A stretch of DNA of 64,000 nucleotides from CAWIVH01 sp963839475 (GCA_963839475.1 CAWIVH010000018.1:186001-250000); one strand, 5' to 3'; shown: positions 35,087-44,800, numbered from the stretch's first letter. Translations and numbers: made by a program. The notes: a model not told the origin generated them from the sequence alone.

Positions 35087-38065
35087 TTAAAGCAGACGAA
35101 CCGAATCGACGGTCAGGGTGACGGCGCCGAAATCCTCCTCTACCACGCCGGTCAGAAGATAGGGCCGGGACCGGTTGAGGATGTGGCAGAAACGCGCATA
35201 AACCTGTGGGAAAAAGGTCGTTTCATAGAGGGCGCTGGTGTCCTCGAAGCTGATGAATTCCATCGGCTCCTCATCCTTCGTTGTCACCACCTTGCCCGAC
35301 ACCCACCAGCCGATCGCGGTGACGCGGCGCCCCACATGCTTGTGCAGGTCGGCCCCGCGCACAAATCGCACCTTCGACAACCGTTCCCGGTAGAGTTCCA
35401 GCGGATGCCGGCTGATCAGGAAATCGAGCGTTTCGAGTTCGTGCTCGAGAACGGTGCGCGCGCTGTACTGCGGCACACTCGGAGTAACCACGGGTTTCAG
35501 GTCCGAAAAAAGCGAAAGTGCGACGGCACGCTTCCCTGCCCTCGCTTCGTACCAGGAAAGGGTCTTCCATATCATTTCGGGGCGTGTCGCACCGGCAGCG
35601 ATGCTATCGAGCGCCCCCGCCTTGACCAGGATCCTGGCATCGGCCGGCGGCAGGTCGACGCGGGCCAGGAGATCCTCCAGCGACGCAAACGGCCTTTTCT
35701 TTCGCGCCTCCAACAACGCCTCAAGCGACGCCTCCTGGAATCCCTTCAGCTGCATCAGCCCCACACGGATCGACCGGTCCTTTCCCCAGTACTCCTTCCG
35801 GCTTTCGTTCACATCCGGAAGCAATACCTTCAGCTTGAGCCGCCGGGCTTCGGAAATATAGGCAAAAGGTGAGTAATACCCGCCCTGGTTGGTCAGCACC
35901 GCGGCCAGGAATTCCGCCGGATAGTGTGCGCGCAAATAACACGACTTATAGGAAACCAGCGCATACGACGCCGAATGCGGTTTGCAGAAAGAGTAACCCG
36001 AGAAGCTGAGGATCATCTCCCAAACCTGGTCTACCACCTCGCGGGCGACGCCCCGCTCCGCGGCGCCCCGGTAGAACATATCCCTGTAATCCTCGAGCTT
36101 TTTGCCGGCCCGCTTCTTGGACAGGATCTTGCGCAAGTAATCGGCGTCGACGGCGTTGAAACCGGACATCGCCATGGCGATGCGGGAGACGTCCTCCTGG
36201 TAGACCATGATCCCGTAAGTTTCGCTCAGCACCTCGTCCATGATCGGGTGCAGGGATTGGTACTCGCCGCCCCGGAGCCTGCGGACGTACTCCCGTATAT
36301 ACTTGTTGGCCGCCGGGCGGATGATGGAGCTGTGGATCACCAGGTGATCGAAATCGCCGCATTGGCATTTCTGTTGCAGCTGGCGCATGGCGGGCGATTC
36401 GACATAAAAGACGCCGACCGTGTCGCCGGCCTTGATCAGTTCCTGGGTGCGGGGGTCGGTGGTAGGGTCCCAGCGGTCGTACTCGATCACCACGCCATAG
36501 TTTTCCCGGACCGCGGCCAGGGCGTCGCGGATCACGGCCAGCGAGCGGTTTCCCAGCAGGTCGATCTTCACCAGCCCTGCGTCCTCGGCCTGGTCCTTCT
36601 CCCACTGGATGATGCGCACACCCTTGGGTGCCGGTTCCATCGGCACGTGGTCGTCGATCCGCCCCGGAACGATCACCACGCCGCCGCAGTGGACCGACAT
36701 GTTGCGCGGGTAGCCCTCCAGTTTCACGGCCAGGCGGACGATTTCGGGCCACGGTTCTTTGAGATCCATATCCTTATAGACCGGGTCGTGCGCCACGAAC
36801 TCCGGCAGGTTGCGCACCGACCAGTAGTAGCCCATGCGTTGCGTCACCGTCTTGATCTCGGCATCGGGCAGGCCGTAGACCTTGGCAATTTCGCGCACGG
36901 CCGCTCGCGAGCGGAAACCGACGTGGTTCGAAATCATCGCCGCCCGGTCGACTCCATATTTCCTGAAAACATAGTCGAGGACGTCGTCGCGCTCGTCCCA
37001 GGGAAAATCGACGTCGATGTCCGGCGGATCGGAACGGCCCTCGTTGAGAAAGCGTTCGAAGAACAGGTTGTGCATGATCGGTTCGACGTGCGTGATCCCC
37101 AGGCAGTAGGAGACCAGGCTCGCAGCCGCCGATCCGCGGCCGCAGGTGCGCGGCGACTGGCGGACAATGTCCTGGACCACCAGGAAATAAGGAGCGAACC
37201 CCTTGTCGCGGATGATCTTCAGTTCGTGCTCCAGCCGCTTCACCACCGATTCCGACAGTTCTCCATAGCGGCGCTCGGCTCCCCGGTAGCACTCCTGTCG
37301 CAGGTAGTCGAAAGGATCCGACCCGTCGGGGGGTTCGAAGGAGGGGAAAACAATCCTGCCGATGTCGACCTTCGAAACGCAATCCGAGGCTATTTTTTCG
37401 GCATTGGCCATGGCCTGCGGCAGATGAGGATAGCGCCGCGCCATCTCCGCCTCCGGTTTCAGCCAGCGGTCGATGCCGGCGAGTTCCGCCGGCGGGATGC
37501 GGCTCAGGCAGGTGTTGAGGTCGATGGCCCGCAGCAGGCGGTGCATCGGGAATTCCGCCGGGTCGACAAAATGAACGTCGTTGGTCGCGACCGGGGGAAC
37601 GCCGCTGCGTCGCGAAAATTCGAGCAGCGGAGGCTCGGCGGCGGGATCATGGAGCTCGACATAGAGCTGGCCGGTCCCGTTGCTCTTCGCCAGCGATTCG
37701 AGCAGCGGCAGGCTGTCGCTCAGAACGACAAGCCCCTGGCGGTCTTCCTGCAGCGCCCGGTCGATCCGGAAATCGGAATCGAGATGGCGCCGCGAGAGCA
37801 GCCGGCACAAGGCGGGATAACCGCCGGGATCCTTCACCAGCAGCACCGCGCGCTCCGCTTCCGTGCGTAGTTCAGCCCCGACAATCGGGCGGAGGCCGCG
37901 CTCCGCCGCGTACTGCAGGAACCAGACCATTCCGTACAGGCCGTTGGTGTCGGTCAGGGCGAGCGCCGGCATGCCGCGCGCCAGCGCCGCGTCGACCAGC
38001 TGCTCCATGCGGCTCGCGCCCCGGCAGAAGGAAAAATTGGAATGGACGTGCAGATGCGTAAACAC
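35087..38065 (-). CDS. dnaE2: Error-prone DNA polymerase III alpha subunit DnaE2 (ImuC)
   Basis: About 992 residues. The N-terminal PHP domain is seen as THLHVHSNFSFCRGASRMEQ and ALALTDTNGLYGMVWF. The polymerase palm has the catalytic acids in PPDIDVDFPWDERDDVLDYV and the third in VKIDLLGNRSLAV. A C-terminal OB-fold ends the protein, which lacks the long replicative tail of DnaE1. DnaE2 performs translesion synthesis in the ImuA-ImuB-DnaE2 mutasome. The homology begins at a GTG at 38065; an ATG at 38131 would add 22 residues coded by an intergenic repeat arm, so GTG is preferred. It follows the imuB-like gene on the same strand. Confidence 0.92.
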   Translation of the reverse strand: MFTHLHVHSNFSFCRGASRMEQLVDAALARGMPALALTDTNGLYGMVWFLQYAAERGLRPIVGAELRTEAERAVLLVKDPGGYPALCRLLSRRHLDSDFRIDRALQEDRQGLVVLSDSLPLLESLAKSNGTGQLYVELHDPAAEPPLLEFSRRSGVPPVATNDVHFVDPAEFPMHRLLRAIDLNTCLSRIPPAELAGIDRWLKPEAEMARRYPHLPQAMANAEKIASDCVSKVDIGRIVFPSFEPPDGSDPFDYLRQECYRGAERRYGELSESVVKRLEHELKIIRDKGFAPYFLVVQDIVRQSPRTCGRGSAAASLVSYCLGITHVEPIMHNLFFERFLNEGRSDPPDIDVDFPWDERDDVLDYVFRKYGVDRAAMISNHVGFRSRAAVREIAKVYGLPDAEIKTVTQRMGYYWSVRNLPEFVAHDPVYKDMDLKEPWPEIVRLAVKLEGYPRNMSVHCGGVVIVPGRIDDHVPMEPAPKGVRIIQWEKDQAEDAGLVKIDLLGNRSLAVIRDALAAVRENYGVVIEYDRWDPTTDPRTQELIKAGDTVGVFYVESPAMRQLQQKCQCGDFDHLVIHSSIIRPAANKYIREYVRRLRGGEYQSLHPIMDEVLSETYGIMVYQEDVSRIAMAMSGFNAVDADYLRKILSKKRAGKKLEDYRDMFYRGAAERGVAREVVDQVWEMILSFSGYSFCKPHSASYALVSYKSCYLRAHYPAEFLAAVLTNQGGYYSPFAYISEARRLKLKVLLPDVNESRKEYWGKDRSIRVGLMQLKGFQEASLEALLEARKKRPFASLEDLLARVDLPPADARILVKAGALDSIAAGATRPEMIWKTLSWYEARAGKRAVALSLFSDLKPVVTPSVPQYSARTVLEHELETLDFLISRHPLELYRERLSKVRFVRGADLHKHVGRRVTAIGWWVSGKVVTTKDEEPMEFISFEDTSALYETTFFPQVYARFCHILNRSRPYLLTGVVEEDFGAVTLTVDSVRLL

Positions 38066-38086
38066 GCAGTTCAAGACCTCAAAAAT

Positions 38087-38200
38087 CTTGAACCGCAAAG
38101 CCTCAAAGACCTCGAAGGTCGATATGATCATTTCCGCGCCCGGGGGCCCTGCATATTCAACTTAGCGGTCTTAGCGTCTTCGCGGTTCGATTTGCGGTTG
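38087..38200. repeat. Dispersed inverted repeat with ACCGCAAAG-type arms
   Basis: Arm one (38087-38119) contains GAACCGCAAAGCCTCAAAGA. Arm two (38163-38199) is its degenerate inverse, with TTAGCGTCTTCGCGGTTCGA. The same pairing occurs at 40299-40365 and 58087-58167, with single arms near 35070 and 60530. It fills the space between imuB and dnaE2. Confidence 0.75.
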
Positions 38201-38209
38201 TCACATATT

Positions 38210-39352
38210 TCAGGCGATCCTCGTCACCACCGACGAACCATAACGGTGGCGGAGCTGATCGAGCGCGCTTTCCAGCTTCGCCGCAGGCCGGGACTCCGGG
38301 AACAGGTCCATCTGCACCGGCCCGCTTGTGAGACCGGCCAGCCGCAGGTGCAGGCTGCGCACCCGTGTGCGGCGGGTCAGGAGTTTCTGCATCATGGTTC
38401 CGGCGCAGGCGCGGATCGCCGCCGTCGACTGCTGTGGCGGCACAAGCTTCTCCCCGCCGGCATTCTCCCGGTAGTCGGAATAGCGGATACGCAGTTCGAG
38501 CCGCGCCGCCCGCTGCCGGATCTCGCGCAGCCGTTCGCCTGCGCGTTCACACAGCTCCAGCAGAATCCCCCGGAGCCGTCCGTCGTCGTTGGTATCCTCC
38601 GCCAGAGTCTTTTCCACATCCACGGCCGGAGCCGCCCGCTGCGGGTAGACCGGCGTCTCGTCGATGCCGCGCGCCCGTTCGCGCAGCACGGCCCCGGCGC
38701 GGCCGAAAGCGAGCGTCAGGTGTTCGAGTTCCATGGCGGCCAGCTCGCGCATGATCCGGATGTTCAGCTCCGCCATCTGCTGCAGCGTGACCGCGCCCAC
38801 ACCCGGGAGCAGGCGCACCGGGAGCGGCGAAAGGAAGGAACTCTCGTCCCCCGGGTGGACATCCTGCAAGCCGACGGGCTTAGTCACCACGGAAGCGATC
38901 CGGCTCACCATCTTGTTGGTCGCGACCCCCAGCGCGGCATCCAGGCGCAGCTGCCGCCGGATCTCCTGCTGTGCGCGCCAGGCGGCGTCGCGCGGCGGCC
39001 CCAGCAGCCGCCCGGTGCCCGTGATATCGAGGTAGACATGGCCGAACCCGGCGGGTTCCAGCAGGGGGGAGTAGCTCTCGAGCACGCGGCACAACGCGCG
39101 GGAAGCCCGGGCATACAGCGGCTCGTTCGGCGGCAGGACCACCGCGTCGCGGCAGTAGCGCAAAGCCTTGGCCAGCACCATCCCCTTGCGGATGCCCGCC
39201 AGCCAGGCCTCCTGCGATACGGCCGTCACCACCGAACGCGACGGGCCCACCGGGGCCACGATCACAGGCCTTCCTCGCAGCGGCGGATGCAGGACCCGTT
39301 CGACCGCCACCGCAAAAGAAGCTATATCGACATGGATGATGCCGCGTTCCAT
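38210..39352 (-). CDS. imuB: ImuB-like Y-family polymerase homologue lacking catalytic residues
   Basis: 380 residues. It begins GIIHVDIASFAVAVERV, like Pol IV, with Asp9 kept. The second catalytic motif, SIDEAYLD in Pol IV, reads GFGHVYLD at residues 102-109, so the Asp-Glu pair is Gly104-His105 and polymerase activity is not expected. A helix-hairpin-helix (LLPGVGAVTLQQMAEL) and little-finger-like region follow. Near the C-terminus QMDLFP matches a beta-clamp binding motif. Catalytically dead, clamp-binding Y-family proteins beside dnaE2 are ImuB adaptors. The ATG at 39352 overlaps the DUF72 stop (ATGA), indicating coupling. Confidence 0.88.
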   Translation of the reverse strand: MERGIIHVDIASFAVAVERVLHPPLRGRPVIVAPVGPSRSVVTAVSQEAWLAGIRKGMVLAKALRYCRDAVVLPPNEPLYARASRALCRVLESYSPLLEPAGFGHVYLDITGTGRLLGPPRDAAWRAQQEIRRQLRLDAALGVATNKMVSRIASVVTKPVGLQDVHPGDESSFLSPLPVRLLPGVGAVTLQQMAELNIRIMRELAAMELEHLTLAFGRAGAVLRERARGIDETPVYPQRAAPAVDVEKTLAEDTNDDGRLRGILLELCERAGERLREIRQRAARLELRIRYSDYRENAGGEKLVPPQQSTAAIRACAGTMMQKLLTRRTRVRSLHLRLAGLTSGPVQMDLFPESRPAAKLESALDQLRHRYGSSVVTRIA

Positions 39353-40110
39353 CACAACAGCTCCAGCAGCATGCGGGCATTGACGCTCGCCTGGCCGCGC
39401 CAGGGGTTGTTCATGAACACCAGAACCCGTTCGCACTCCTGCTCCAGGCGGCGGATCTCGGGCACCGCCGCTGCCAGCTCCGCCCGGCTGTAAAGATAGT
39501 CGTGCTGCGCCGAGCCATCCCCCTTGATCCAGCGCGACTGGTTGCGCCCCTGGAACCGCACGTAAGCAGTCTCGGCCGTCGCACAGTAGAAAGTCTTCTC
39601 CGTCAGGCTTGCCCCGCCGTCGATGCAGGCGAAAACAATCTTTTGGGCCGCCAGGTGCCTGGCCGCCCGCGGCGTGAGCCAGTCGGGACAGCCGAACTCC
39701 GCCACCAGCAGGATGCCGTCCAGCGAATCCCGCAGCAGGCACAGGCGGTGGAAGCTTTCGCGATTGAAAACAAATTCGGGGGCGAACTGCGCCACCACTC
39801 CGGCCAGCTGTCCCGCCTCGCGCAAGGGCCAGAGTGCGGCGATGAACTTCTGCACCAACCCGGCGTTGTCCTCATGCTCCTCCAGGAGGCGGAAAGGGAC
39901 CCGGAAAACGAACTGCAGGCTCCCTCCCGCCCCATCAACCAGCTGCTGAACCGTCGCCGGCTCCGGAATCCGGTAGTAGGTCATCCCCAGTTCGCAGCAG
40001 CCGAAGCGGCGGCTGTAGTATTTCAACCAGAGACGCGAATCGAGATCCTTCGGGTAAAATACCGGCACCCAATCTCGATACTGAAACCCGTTCGTCCCTA
40101 CCAGAATCAT
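39352..40110 (-). CDS. DUF72 (YecE-like) TIM-barrel protein
   Basis: 252 residues from the ATG at 40110: MILVGTNGFQYRDWVPVFYP, FGCCELGMTYYRIPEPATV, LQFVFRVPFRLLEEHED, VVAQFAPEFVFNRESF and YLYSRAELAAAVPEIRRL. These are the conserved blocks of the DUF72 family, whose biochemical function is not established. It is the first gene of a translationally coupled cassette with imuB and dnaE2, in the place where imuA is usually found. That suggests a role in the damage response, but this is inference. The frame extends upstream to 40449 only through intergenic repeat sequence. Confidence 0.87.
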   Translation of the reverse strand: MILVGTNGFQYRDWVPVFYPKDLDSRLWLKYYSRRFGCCELGMTYYRIPEPATVQQLVDGAGGSLQFVFRVPFRLLEEHEDNAGLVQKFIAALWPLREAGQLAGVVAQFAPEFVFNRESFHRLCLLRDSLDGILLVAEFGCPDWLTPRAARHLAAQKIVFACIDGGASLTEKTFYCATAETAYVRFQGRNQSRWIKGDGSAQHDYLYSRAELAAAVPEIRRLEQECERVLVFMNNPWRGQASVNARMLLELL

Positions 40111-40298
40111 AAAACCAAAATAGGTGAAGAAAAGGTGAAAGTCAAGAAAAACGGGGGAATTTAATGGGAAGATGGAGGTAGATTGTAATTTTTGTTGGCT
40201 CTTCCTGCCAAAGTCCATGAGATTAAAGGAATGATGAGTAATGGATCGGACTTGGGAAAACCGAACGAGACGATTTTGCAGGATGGCAGCAAGTCCAT

Positions 40299-40365
40299 TC
40301 GAACCGCAAAGATCACCAAGACCACGAAGGATTACGTTTATTCTTCGCGGTTTTCGCGGTTCAAT
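40299..40365. repeat. Dispersed inverted repeat with ACCGCAAAG-type arms
   Basis: Arm one TCGAACCGCAAAGATCACC with ACCACGAAG (to 40329) faces arm two TTCTTCGCGGTTTTCGCGGT (40341-40364). It lies in the divergent gap 40111-40485 between the DUF72 and heparinase-like genes. The gap shows no other feature. Confidence 0.75.
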
Positions 40366-40485
40366 CCGTCGAGCGGACCAAGTTTCCGGAGAACCTCCAA
40401 AACCACTGCGCCACCCCCGGGCTTTTTCCGTTCCTGGCCAATTTCGCAAGGCAAATGTGCAACTTCTATTGGAAAGATCCTGCTG

Positions 40486-43400
40486 GTGTTTGTAGGAGCA
40501 TGCCGCTACGGAACCCTATTAATAAGAAAGGCATCCTGCCACCGGAATGTTTTACTTTGGGCTTTGATCATGCCGTGCGGCAACGCAATCGGGCAAGCCT
40601 TACAGCCGGACCCGGGACGGGTCCTGGAAAAGCTGCGTCAATCGGCGGATGGCGCTCCCTGGCTCCGGCAAACCGGCTACAGGTTGACCGGAGATTTCTT
40701 TCATAAAGCTCTTGGCGAAGCAATAACTTACAAGGCTGCCTATCTCCGGCTTCCGGACCGATGGGTGGCCGACTTCCAACCGGACGACCCCACCCGCGGC
40801 ATGAGGTGCGGTTCAGGCATCCAGAGCTGGATCTCGACTCCGGAAGCGACCGCGGACGTCAAACCCGCTCAACTGCCCCTGTGTGCCCGCTATGACTATC
40901 CGCTGCTCTACATGGAACTGGAGCGTATTTTGAAGGAAGGGCCGGCCGGCCCTCAATTCAAGATCGGAAGCGATGAGGAGGGGGTGTATGTCCGCGGAAA
41001 GCTGAGCGATGGTTATGAGGCCACCTTCGCCTTGAGCCCGGTGGACAACCTGCCCAGAAAAGTGTCGATCGTATTGGGGCCGCAGGCGGCAGCGCCGGCC
41101 TGGAGCTTTGTCATCCGCGAACCGGACGGATCGACCGGGAGGATTCACGCCCCGGAACTGTTGGCGGAACGCTTTGAAATATGGCTGTCGGAACCGGTCC
41201 AATCCGGAAATTACCGCTATCCCAGACGCGCCGATTATGTGGTTTCGGGAGTGGTGGCCGGGACTTTCTTCACAGAGGCATTCGGGCCGGCTTCGCCATC
41301 GGACCCGCTCCTGGAGCGTCCGGAACGTGTGCCCTGGCTGAAAGACGCGATGTTCAAACCGGGGGAAGCAGCCGATCGGCCTTCGATCTTTCTGCCGCCG
41401 GGCAGGGCAGCAAGTTTCAGGGCACGTCTCGGTCTGGCGCCTTGGAATTCCTGGGCCCGCGACAACGCGATAACGGCCTATTGGTCCGCCGCCGCATTCT
41501 GGATCCCGAGGGTGATTCCCAGTCCATCGACCCCAACGCTCATCGGGGTGGTCCAACTGCTCCTTTTGATCGCCATTGCCATCCTGATCTGGCGCCGCCG
41601 CAAGAAGTACGGGCAGCCGGTTTCCAAGAAGTACCTCGCCGGATGGCTGATCGTTTGGACGCTGGTATTTGCTTCGGGGACCGCGACGGTTCAGGCCGGC
41701 CGTGCGCCGATAAGGGGCCTGTTGGCGCTGCACTCGGCAATCCGCTTTGCGTCAACCGGGAACTCGATCCACGCCCGAACTGCGGGCAGGTATCTCCGTT
41801 CGATACCGGTTGCAGCCCCTGCCGGATCGGCTTTCGAACTCAGCCAGGCGTGCCAATCCTATTCCGTGGCCTACGATCTGATCCGTCCCGCGCTTGCGCC
41901 TGGCCGGCGCGCTGAGATCGAGGAGATTCTCGCAAATTATGCCCGGCCGCTTTACGGTGCACTGCGCGGTTGGCGAGCCAATACCGGCATCGTTCACAAC
42001 CTGGCCGCCGGACTGGGTCTCACCGGTCTGGCGATCGGGAGCCGGAAATACGCGGCTGCGGCGCAGGCGGGGCTCCGAAAAGGTCTGGACGAGCAATTTC
42101 ACGGAGGACTGCATCGCGAGGGACCGGGAGTGGCGGCGGAAGCCATGGACAGCGCCATCAACCTGGCATTCGCATTAAAACTTGCAGGCCGGGAAGATTT
42201 CTATTCCCATCCCGTTTTCCGCCAGTATGTCGGAGCCACCCTCAACCTGACCTCACCTCTGGGAACACTCCCGCTCTTCGGGGCGCTGAGCCTCGACCAA
42301 TCCAGGCATGTAGTGCCATTCTGGCTCAAAGCCGCGGGGTCCCAGCCGGGGGAAACCGCCCGCCAATGCATCGCGGCGTACAACACTTACTGGAACTATG
42401 GACGCTACAGCGTCCATGGCGCCGCCCGGCTCTACGTCCATTGGGCGCAGCCTTACCTGTCCTTCTTTTACAATCCTCACGTGCTTTTCCAGTATCAAAA
42501 GACGATCGTTCCCTCCCAACTTCCCGCGGCCAGCGCGGTCGAGGGAAACGGGCAGGTGGCGGTTCTGCGGACGGGCGCCGGCCCGGATGATCTTTACATC
42601 GCCCTGAACATGATCCAATCCCCGCCCTGGTTCATGAACGGGGCAACCCTCGCTTTCGATTTCGCCGGTTGGGGAGGATTGCTGCTGCATGGGCCGGGCC
42701 GTGCGGCTGCAGGCCGATGGGACAAGCCCCTGACGGTCCAGACAAGGGACTTCAACTCCATCACTTTCGAGGACCGGAACCAGTCGGCCGCCGAAAGCAC
42801 CGGGGTCGCAGCATCCATGATCAACCAGCCTCTCTTCGACTACGTTCGGGTTTTCGCCGATCGCGCGTACGAACAGGGGCAGGTCCAGAGAGATGTGATC
42901 CTGGTCCGCGGGCGCCAAACACAACCGCCGTACGCGGTGCTCATCGACGAGGTGCACGCCACCGATCCTAAAACCAGCGTTCAATGGTATTTGCACGGCG
43001 CCGGAGAATTGAGCCGGGGTATCGACCAATCGGCAAAACTGATCGCGAAAGCATTCCGCCCTCCGGCGCTGCGATCCGAAAATATAGAAATGAGCGTACT
43101 GCCGGTGGGATTTGCCGGGCTGGTCCAATCGGAGAAAGGCAGACTCCGTTACGAAAGCTCGTTTCTCGACCATGACGTTGAATCACTGGTCCTGGAATGG
43201 ACAGGCTCGCAGAGGTTCTTCACCGTGCTGGCGCCGCACAAAGCCAAAACGCCCGAGATCAAAATGGAACCTGTTGCCGGAGGGGCGTCGGTCCGCCTCG
43301 GGGCGATGGATTGGTTGAGTCTGGGCGACCTGGAAACCCGCCGCTCGCTCGGCCCGTTCCGCTATGCCGCCGAGTTTTGCCTCGCGCGGGAGGCGGGCGA

Positions 43401-43674
43401 GAGGTTTCCCGCGCTGCTTTTGATCAGCGGAATCGAATTTTCCGGTGGCCCGCACTCCTTTGCGAGCGACAAGCCGGTGTCTCTTTCGCTCGAGGGCTTG
43501 GAAGGAACCCTGTTGAATCCACGCCCCGATACGAAGGTGGAAATCCGTTCCCCATCCCTTCGGTCCGGCGAAGAATTCTTCCTGGATGGTGTCCCGGTTC
43601 CGGTCATGGACGACCACAGGCTGGTGCTGTCGCTCACCGGGCGGGGCGAGCATCGCTTAAACAGGCGCAAATAA
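40486..43674 (+). CDS. Membrane-tethered heparinase II/III-like protein
   Basis: About 1060 residues. After a hydrophobic N-terminus there is a beta-rich domain (about 330 residues). Two adjacent membrane helices follow (around LIGVVQLLLLIAIAILIW and YLAGWLIVWTLVFASG), with a basic RRRKKYG loop between them. Next is an alpha-helical toroid-like region (ANTGIVHNLAAGLGLTGLAI, GGLHREGPGVAAEAMDSAIN, YNTYWNYGRYSVHGAARL), and finally a beta-sandwich (DVILVRG, YAVLIDEVHATDP). The last two resemble the heparinase II/III or alginate-lyase fold, so polysaccharide cleavage outside the membrane is inferred. The start is uncertain: GTG 40486 has GGAAAG upstream and gives a signal-like N-terminus, while ATG 40570 is the alternative. 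Confidence 0.7.
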   Translation: MFVGACRYGTLLIRKASCHRNVLLWALIMPCGNAIGQALQPDPGRVLEKLRQSADGAPWLRQTGYRLTGDFFHKALGEAITYKAAYLRLPDRWVADFQPDDPTRGMRCGSGIQSWISTPEATADVKPAQLPLCARYDYPLLYMELERILKEGPAGPQFKIGSDEEGVYVRGKLSDGYEATFALSPVDNLPRKVSIVLGPQAAAPAWSFVIREPDGSTGRIHAPELLAERFEIWLSEPVQSGNYRYPRRADYVVSGVVAGTFFTEAFGPASPSDPLLERPERVPWLKDAMFKPGEAADRPSIFLPPGRAASFRARLGLAPWNSWARDNAITAYWSAAAFWIPRVIPSPSTPTLIGVVQLLLLIAIAILIWRRRKKYGQPVSKKYLAGWLIVWTLVFASGTATVQAGRAPIRGLLALHSAIRFASTGNSIHARTAGRYLRSIPVAAPAGSAFELSQACQSYSVAYDLIRPALAPGRRAEIEEILANYARPLYGALRGWRANTGIVHNLAAGLGLTGLAIGSRKYAAAAQAGLRKGLDEQFHGGLHREGPGVAAEAMDSAINLAFALKLAGREDFYSHPVFRQYVGATLNLTSPLGTLPLFGALSLDQSRHVVPFWLKAAGSQPGETARQCIAAYNTYWNYGRYSVHGAARLYVHWAQPYLSFFYNPHVLFQYQKTIVPSQLPAASAVEGNGQVAVLRTGAGPDDLYIALNMIQSPPWFMNGATLAFDFAGWGGLLLHGPGRAAAGRWDKPLTVQTRDFNSITFEDRNQSAAESTGVAASMINQPLFDYVRVFADRAYEQGQVQRDVILVRGRQTQPPYAVLIDEVHATDPKTSVQWYLHGAGELSRGIDQSAKLIAKAFRPPALRSENIEMSVLPVGFAGLVQSEKGRLRYESSFLDHDVESLVLEWTGSQRFFTVLAPHKAKTPEIKMEPVAGGASVRLGAMDWLSLGDLETRRSLGPFRYAAEFCLAREAGERFPALLLISGIEFSGGPHSFASDKPVSLSLEGLEGTLLNPRPDTKVEIRSPSLRSGEEFFLDGVPVPVMDDHRLVLSLTGRGEHRLNRRK

Positions 43675-43789
43675 TCCGCAATTGCGCCGCAGGCCAAGAT
43701 TCTTTCAGAATGAATTCTTCCGTCCAGGCCGCGCCTTGGTAGAATTGTCTCAAACTCGAACCGCCCGGCAAAGAAAGGAAAGATTCAAA

Positions 43790-44719
43790 ATGAGGAATCG
43801 CATAGCAGCACTCTTCCTCGCCGCAGTTTTCATCCTCGGCGCAGGTGCGCTGACCCCAGCCCGGTCGCAGGAAAAATCGGACCGCGCCGTTGAGGAAAAA
43901 ATCGTTCAATACCTGCGCGACCATGTCAAACCCGGAGAACCCCTGATCGTTTCCGATTTGAACAACAAGGTCTTCACCACTCCGGAAGAACGAAAGGTGC
44001 TGGACAGGCTGTTCAATACTTTTTTCAAGATCCCGTTGTTCATTGCCCAATACAAGGCGTCCACGGGGCAGATCCCGAAACTGGCGGACATTTCACGCCA
44101 GTTCAATCTTCCTGTCGATGGGGAAGCCGGTATCCTGCTCTCGATTATCGACAATGATCCCCGCGTGCCCAAGTTCATCACCCGGGATGAAAAAACAGGG
44201 GAAATAACTGCGGTCGACATCGAGGCGGTCAAAAAAGACCGGCGTTTCGGGCAGATGCTCGAGCGCTCCCTTACCGGGTGGACCGGAAAGGATGCCGCAC
44301 CGTTTGCCATGGAATTGCTGGACGGGAAGCCATTTTCCTCGGATGAACTGAAGGGCAAAAACATCCTCCTCTATTTTTGGTTTACAGGATGCCCTCCCTG
44401 CGTACGGATCGCTCCTCACATGGCTGAATTGCAGAAGCGCTTCGGCGCGAAAAACTTTTCGGTCCTGGCGGTGAACGCCGACCGCGTGCTGGAGTTGGAG
44501 ACGACGAACGATCAGATCAAAGCTTATGCCAAAAAATCGGGGTGGGATTTCCCGGTAGGATATTTGAACAAAAAAATGCAGGAGGCTTACGGCTCCATCA
44601 ACGTTTATCCCACGCTTTTCCTGATCAACTCCAAAGGGGTGATTCAAAAACAATATGTCAACTACCAGCCACTCGATGTCCTGGCCGCGGACGTTTCCGC
44701 CATGATCGGAGGCCAATGA
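43790..44719 (+). CDS. Secreted TlpA-like thioredoxin-fold protein
   Basis: 309 residues with a signal peptide (MRNRIAALFLAAVFILGAG, cleavage near ARSQ). An N-terminal helical domain of about 140 residues is of unknown type. From about residue 180 there is a thioredoxin domain with the redox motif WFTGCPPCVR, and the cis-proline in NVYPTLFLINSKG. TlpA/ResA-like proteins reduce disulfides, for example in cytochrome c maturation. AAAGGAAAG lies 7 bases before the ATG at 43790. It stands 115 bp after the heparinase-like gene on the same strand. Confidence 0.87.
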   Translation: MRNRIAALFLAAVFILGAGALTPARSQEKSDRAVEEKIVQYLRDHVKPGEPLIVSDLNNKVFTTPEERKVLDRLFNTFFKIPLFIAQYKASTGQIPKLADISRQFNLPVDGEAGILLSIIDNDPRVPKFITRDEKTGEITAVDIEAVKKDRRFGQMLERSLTGWTGKDAAPFAMELLDGKPFSSDELKGKNILLYFWFTGCPPCVRIAPHMAELQKRFGAKNFSVLAVNADRVLELETTNDQIKAYAKKSGWDFPVGYLNKKMQEAYGSINVYPTLFLINSKGVIQKQYVNYQPLDVLAADVSAMIGGQ

Positions 44720-44800
44720 CACTCGGAACCGGAGTCGGTTTGCAACCCTCGAAGGCTAGGGGCTTGAATTCCGGAAGTGGTCGGTAAAAGGTTAGAAACA

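Noticed and set aside
38066..38131. 22-residue N-terminal extension of DnaE2 from ATG 38131
   Set aside because: It is encoded by an arm of the dispersed repeat and precedes the start of PHP-domain homology.
39353..39742. 130-residue N-terminal extension of the ImuB-like frame
   Set aside because: It lies inside the DUF72 coding region on the same strand in another frame and shows no homology; ATG 39352 with ATGA overlap is better.
40192..40485. N-terminal extension of the heparinase-like frame
   Set aside because: It contains an intergenic inverted repeat and reads as non-protein sequence.
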